Of a stretch of DNA of 64,000 bases, positions 61,807 through 64,000 are shown one piece after another. The position numbers and the translations under genes were made by a program. The stretch covers positions 164,693,461 to 164,757,460 of the forward strand of contig OY821521.1 in the NCBI GenBank assembly GCA_963682025.1, written 5' to 3'. This DNA comes from Cordilura impudica (Eukaryota > Arthropoda > Insecta > Diptera > Scathophagidae). Each line of letters begins with the position of its first letter. Position 1 is the first letter of the stretch. The notes under the pieces are model-generated. The model had not been told where the DNA came from, ran no database searches, and worked only from the letters and a program-made list of their open reading frames with translations.

Positions 61807-62027
61807 TATGTATAAAGTATAAAGCTCGTAGTGTCCATCTGTCCGCCTGTGTGAAAGACTTTGGATAGATTTTTAACCCCTTTTCCGTGATCCAATCGAG
61901 CTGAATTTTTGCAGGCAGACTCGTGGAAATGTCTGAATTTTTTTTTTTTTTTTTTGAAAAAAAATCTTTTTTTTTTTCACTTTTTCCAGCATAACTTGAA
62001 GGGACTCCAAATTTTTAAACTACTAAA

Positions 62028-63809
62028 GCGTTCCGAAACATTCAGTGCCCGACTCGAAATAACTCTTGTTACGTTTGTGCTTATTCGCAGCAAGTAAAAA
62101 TTTGAAAAATATTACGAAAACAGTGGTTAATTCGTTTCAGAAAATATTCAAGACTGCTTATGTTCCTTACTTGTGGTAAACTCCGGAAGTAGTGTGCGAC
62201 TATTGCTATAGAAATTTATGCAAGTTTACTGATGGAAGGTCAACAATAAAGTACGCTGTACCAACAATTTGGCTACCACGTACGTACGGAGCACGCAAAC
62301 TAAAAGGTACCAATACTTTCGCCGCAACAAAATTCTCTACGCTAATATAGAATCGGTTAGTCCAGCGGTTCTGTACTCACCAGAAGAACGTATAGCAGCT
62401 TCAGTGGAGATATTTGATGATGTTCCCGAATTAAGCCATGGAGAACCAACAGTAGTACCAACAATGCTATCAACATTTCTTGCATCGAATGCGAGATGCG
62501 AGAGTCCAGAAGTATCGGAATTTGTACCAACACCCAGTGAACTTGGGACTGCAGTGCCACATTTAGTAACGCAAGCCGACTTCAATGGCCTTGTACGAGA
62601 CGGAAATTTGTCGAGGAGAACAGCCGAACTCTTTGCATCATGCTTTAAGCAGTGGAATACAATGGCGGCTGATTTTAAAATAACAGCCGCTCGTGATCGA
62701 CGTAGCACTATTCCATATTACGAATTTTTTAAATTGCACGAAGATCGGGAAAAAACCTGGCTTATTGTTATGATATTTATTCGATGTTTGCAAAAATTGG
62801 TTACCCTCATATTTGAGAGGAGTGGCGACTTTTCATCGATGCATCGGTCAACAGCCTTAAAGTCGAGCTGCTTCATATCGGTAACAAACATCCATCTGTC
62901 CCGATCGCATATGCCACAAACCTCAAAGAAACATACGAAGGCATGGAATTAATATTACAGCTGATGAAGTACCAAGACCATAATTGGAAAATATGCTGCG
63001 ATCTGAAAGTGGTCGGATTACTTATGGGTGTTAAGCGTGGTTTTCCAACCCATCAGTGCTTTTTGTGTACATGGGAAGGTCGCAAAAGAGATCAGCATTA
63101 CACAGAATTTAAGTGGAAGCCGCGAGCATGCTACAAAGTAGGCGTAGAAAGTATAGAGAATTTACCATTGGTGCAGCCATCTCAAATCATTTTGCCACCA
63201 CTACACATTAAGCTCGGTCTCGTATCAAATTTTTTTAAAAAACTGGATCGTGAGGGTGAGGCGATTGCAAGTTTGCGCAAAATTTTTCCGAAATTGAGCG
63301 GCGCAAAGATTCATGCAGGTATTTTTTTAAGAAGTCATTCAGTAACTTTATTTTTTTTAATGATGTGTATGATTTAAGCCGTTTTCAATGGTCCGCAGAT
63401 AAAAAAAATTATGAATTTTATGAATTTTCATCAAAATTGAATGCTATCGAACAACGTGCATGGAAAGGCACAGTTGCCGTTATTGAGCAGTTTCTTGGCA
63501 ACAAACGAGCTGCCAATTATAAAAATATTGTCGCAGAAATGATTTCGGCATTTGGCGAAAAGGGCATATTAATGTCGCTAAAGATCCATTTCCTTCACAA
63601 TCATTTAGATTTTTCCTGATGATTTAGGAGCTTGTAGCGATGAGCATGGCGAAAGGTTCCATCAGGACATTGCGGCTATTGAAAAGCGCTTTAAAGGACA
63701 AGACATTACGAATATGCTTGGCGAATACTGTTGGTCTATTTGTCGCGATACTGACACAAATGCTTACAAACGCAAAAATAAAAGGTCTAAGTTTCTTAAA
63801 AAGCATTGA
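62028..63809 (+). pseudogene. Transposase of the long-TIR family, copy 3 (multiple breaks)
   Basis: Homologue of 32559-34250. A degraded N-terminus (SCYVCAYS, VVCDYCYRNL, VPTIWLPR) lies in shifting frames. The frame at 62269-62952 covers the linker and PYYEFFKLHED; a frameshift near 62755 displaces EEWRLFIDAS and SLKVELLHIGN. The frame at 62943-63377 has CCDLKVVGLLMG, CFLCTWEGR (19 residues after the Asp) and LPPLHIKLGL. A 60-bp intron follows, then FNGPQIKKI, KIHFLHNHLDF, another frameshift near 63619, and SDEHGERFHQDIAAIEKRFK to the stop at 63809. All catalytic-type residues can be found, but across frames. Confidence 0.8.
63319..63378 (+). other. Putative 60-bp intron in copy-3 transposase
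   Basis: GT...AG segment (donor GTATTTTT, acceptor GATTTAAG) at the same codon and phase 1 as the copy-2 intron. Splicing joins AKIHA to VFNGPQ. Short size is typical of fly introns. The acceptor lacks a strong pyrimidine tract right before AG. Confidence 0.65.
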
Positions 63810-64000
63810 AATTTTTAATGTAACAATTTTTAATTTTAATATAACAAAATTAATAAAAAAATTCAGTTTTTTAACAAACTGAAACCGTTACAAAAAAACC
63901 GATAACCATTTTTTCAAATAAAAAAATCTGGAAAATCTGAGAATTGATAAAAATCTATTTTTTAAAATAATTTTACGTGATACAGACATGTCCACGAGTC

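Larger units (their letters stand above)
61820..64000 (+). mobile_element. Long-TIR DNA transposon, copy 3 (partial, runs off window)
   Basis: Holds a third transposase gene of the family. The last bases of the window (ACATGTCCACGAGTC) are the near reverse complement of GACTCGTGGAAATGTCTG at about 61919, suggesting inverted arms whose outer parts lie left of 61919 and beyond 64000. About 110 bp at 61824-61935 also resemble an internal part of the 3.7-kb DINE-1-like elements. Element ends are not seen. Confidence 0.7.

Overview
The window looks like a repeat-dominated, AT-rich piece of a dipteran genome, most likely a higher (schizophoran) fly. The main evidence is the many DINE-1/mini-me-like elements with GTCC/GTCT microsatellites, together with a DD41D mariner, piggyBac, hAT, LINE and Helitron sequences. 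I see no convincing host gene, rRNA, tRNA or CRISPR. Nearly every recognisable coding stretch belongs to a transposable element, and only one (the mariner at 22.7-23.8 kb) looks intact. The taxon call is inference.

Layout. 1-13 kb: arrays of an 18-bp AT-rich satellite, interrupted by a 3.7-kb DINE-1/Helentron-like element (copy A), a shorter related element and short Helitrons. 13-31 kb: small inverted-repeat elements, copy B of the 3.7-kb element (opposite strand), an intact mariner, a large fold-back element, a second satellite block and an AATCGCC-rich minisatellite. 31-43 kb: a nested stack. A minus-strand LINE is interrupted by one long-TIR DNA transposon (31513-34955) and, at its 5' side, by a hAT element (36469-43081). 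The hAT itself holds a dead mariner (36956-38226) and a second long-TIR transposon (38683-42083). 44-48.5 kb: an RTE-like LINE with a 5' inversion, then a dead piggyBac element containing a Helitron. 49-56 kb: copy C of the 3.7-kb element, carrying a ZMYM/TTF-type hAT and another DINE-1-like element. 57-60 kb: a further satellite array. 61.8 kb to the end: a third member of the long-TIR family, running off the window.

The most interesting system is that long-TIR family (31.5, 38.7 and 61.8 kb). Two insertions into other transposon genes fix its borders exactly: ends start 5'-CACA, the target duplication is TTA/TAA, length is about 3.4 kb, and the TIRs are several hundred bp. Its single protein has N-terminal CxxC pairs and an ordered set D...D-(19)-CxxC...HxxHxHxD...SxEQGERFHQ that matches the layout of RAG1/Transib/CMC transposases. 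I do not recognise a published name for it. All three copies are inactivated, by stops and frameshifts.

The elements do not form a pathway. Their relationship is one of successive insertion, and the reading frames that reappear when insertions are removed on paper allow relative dating.
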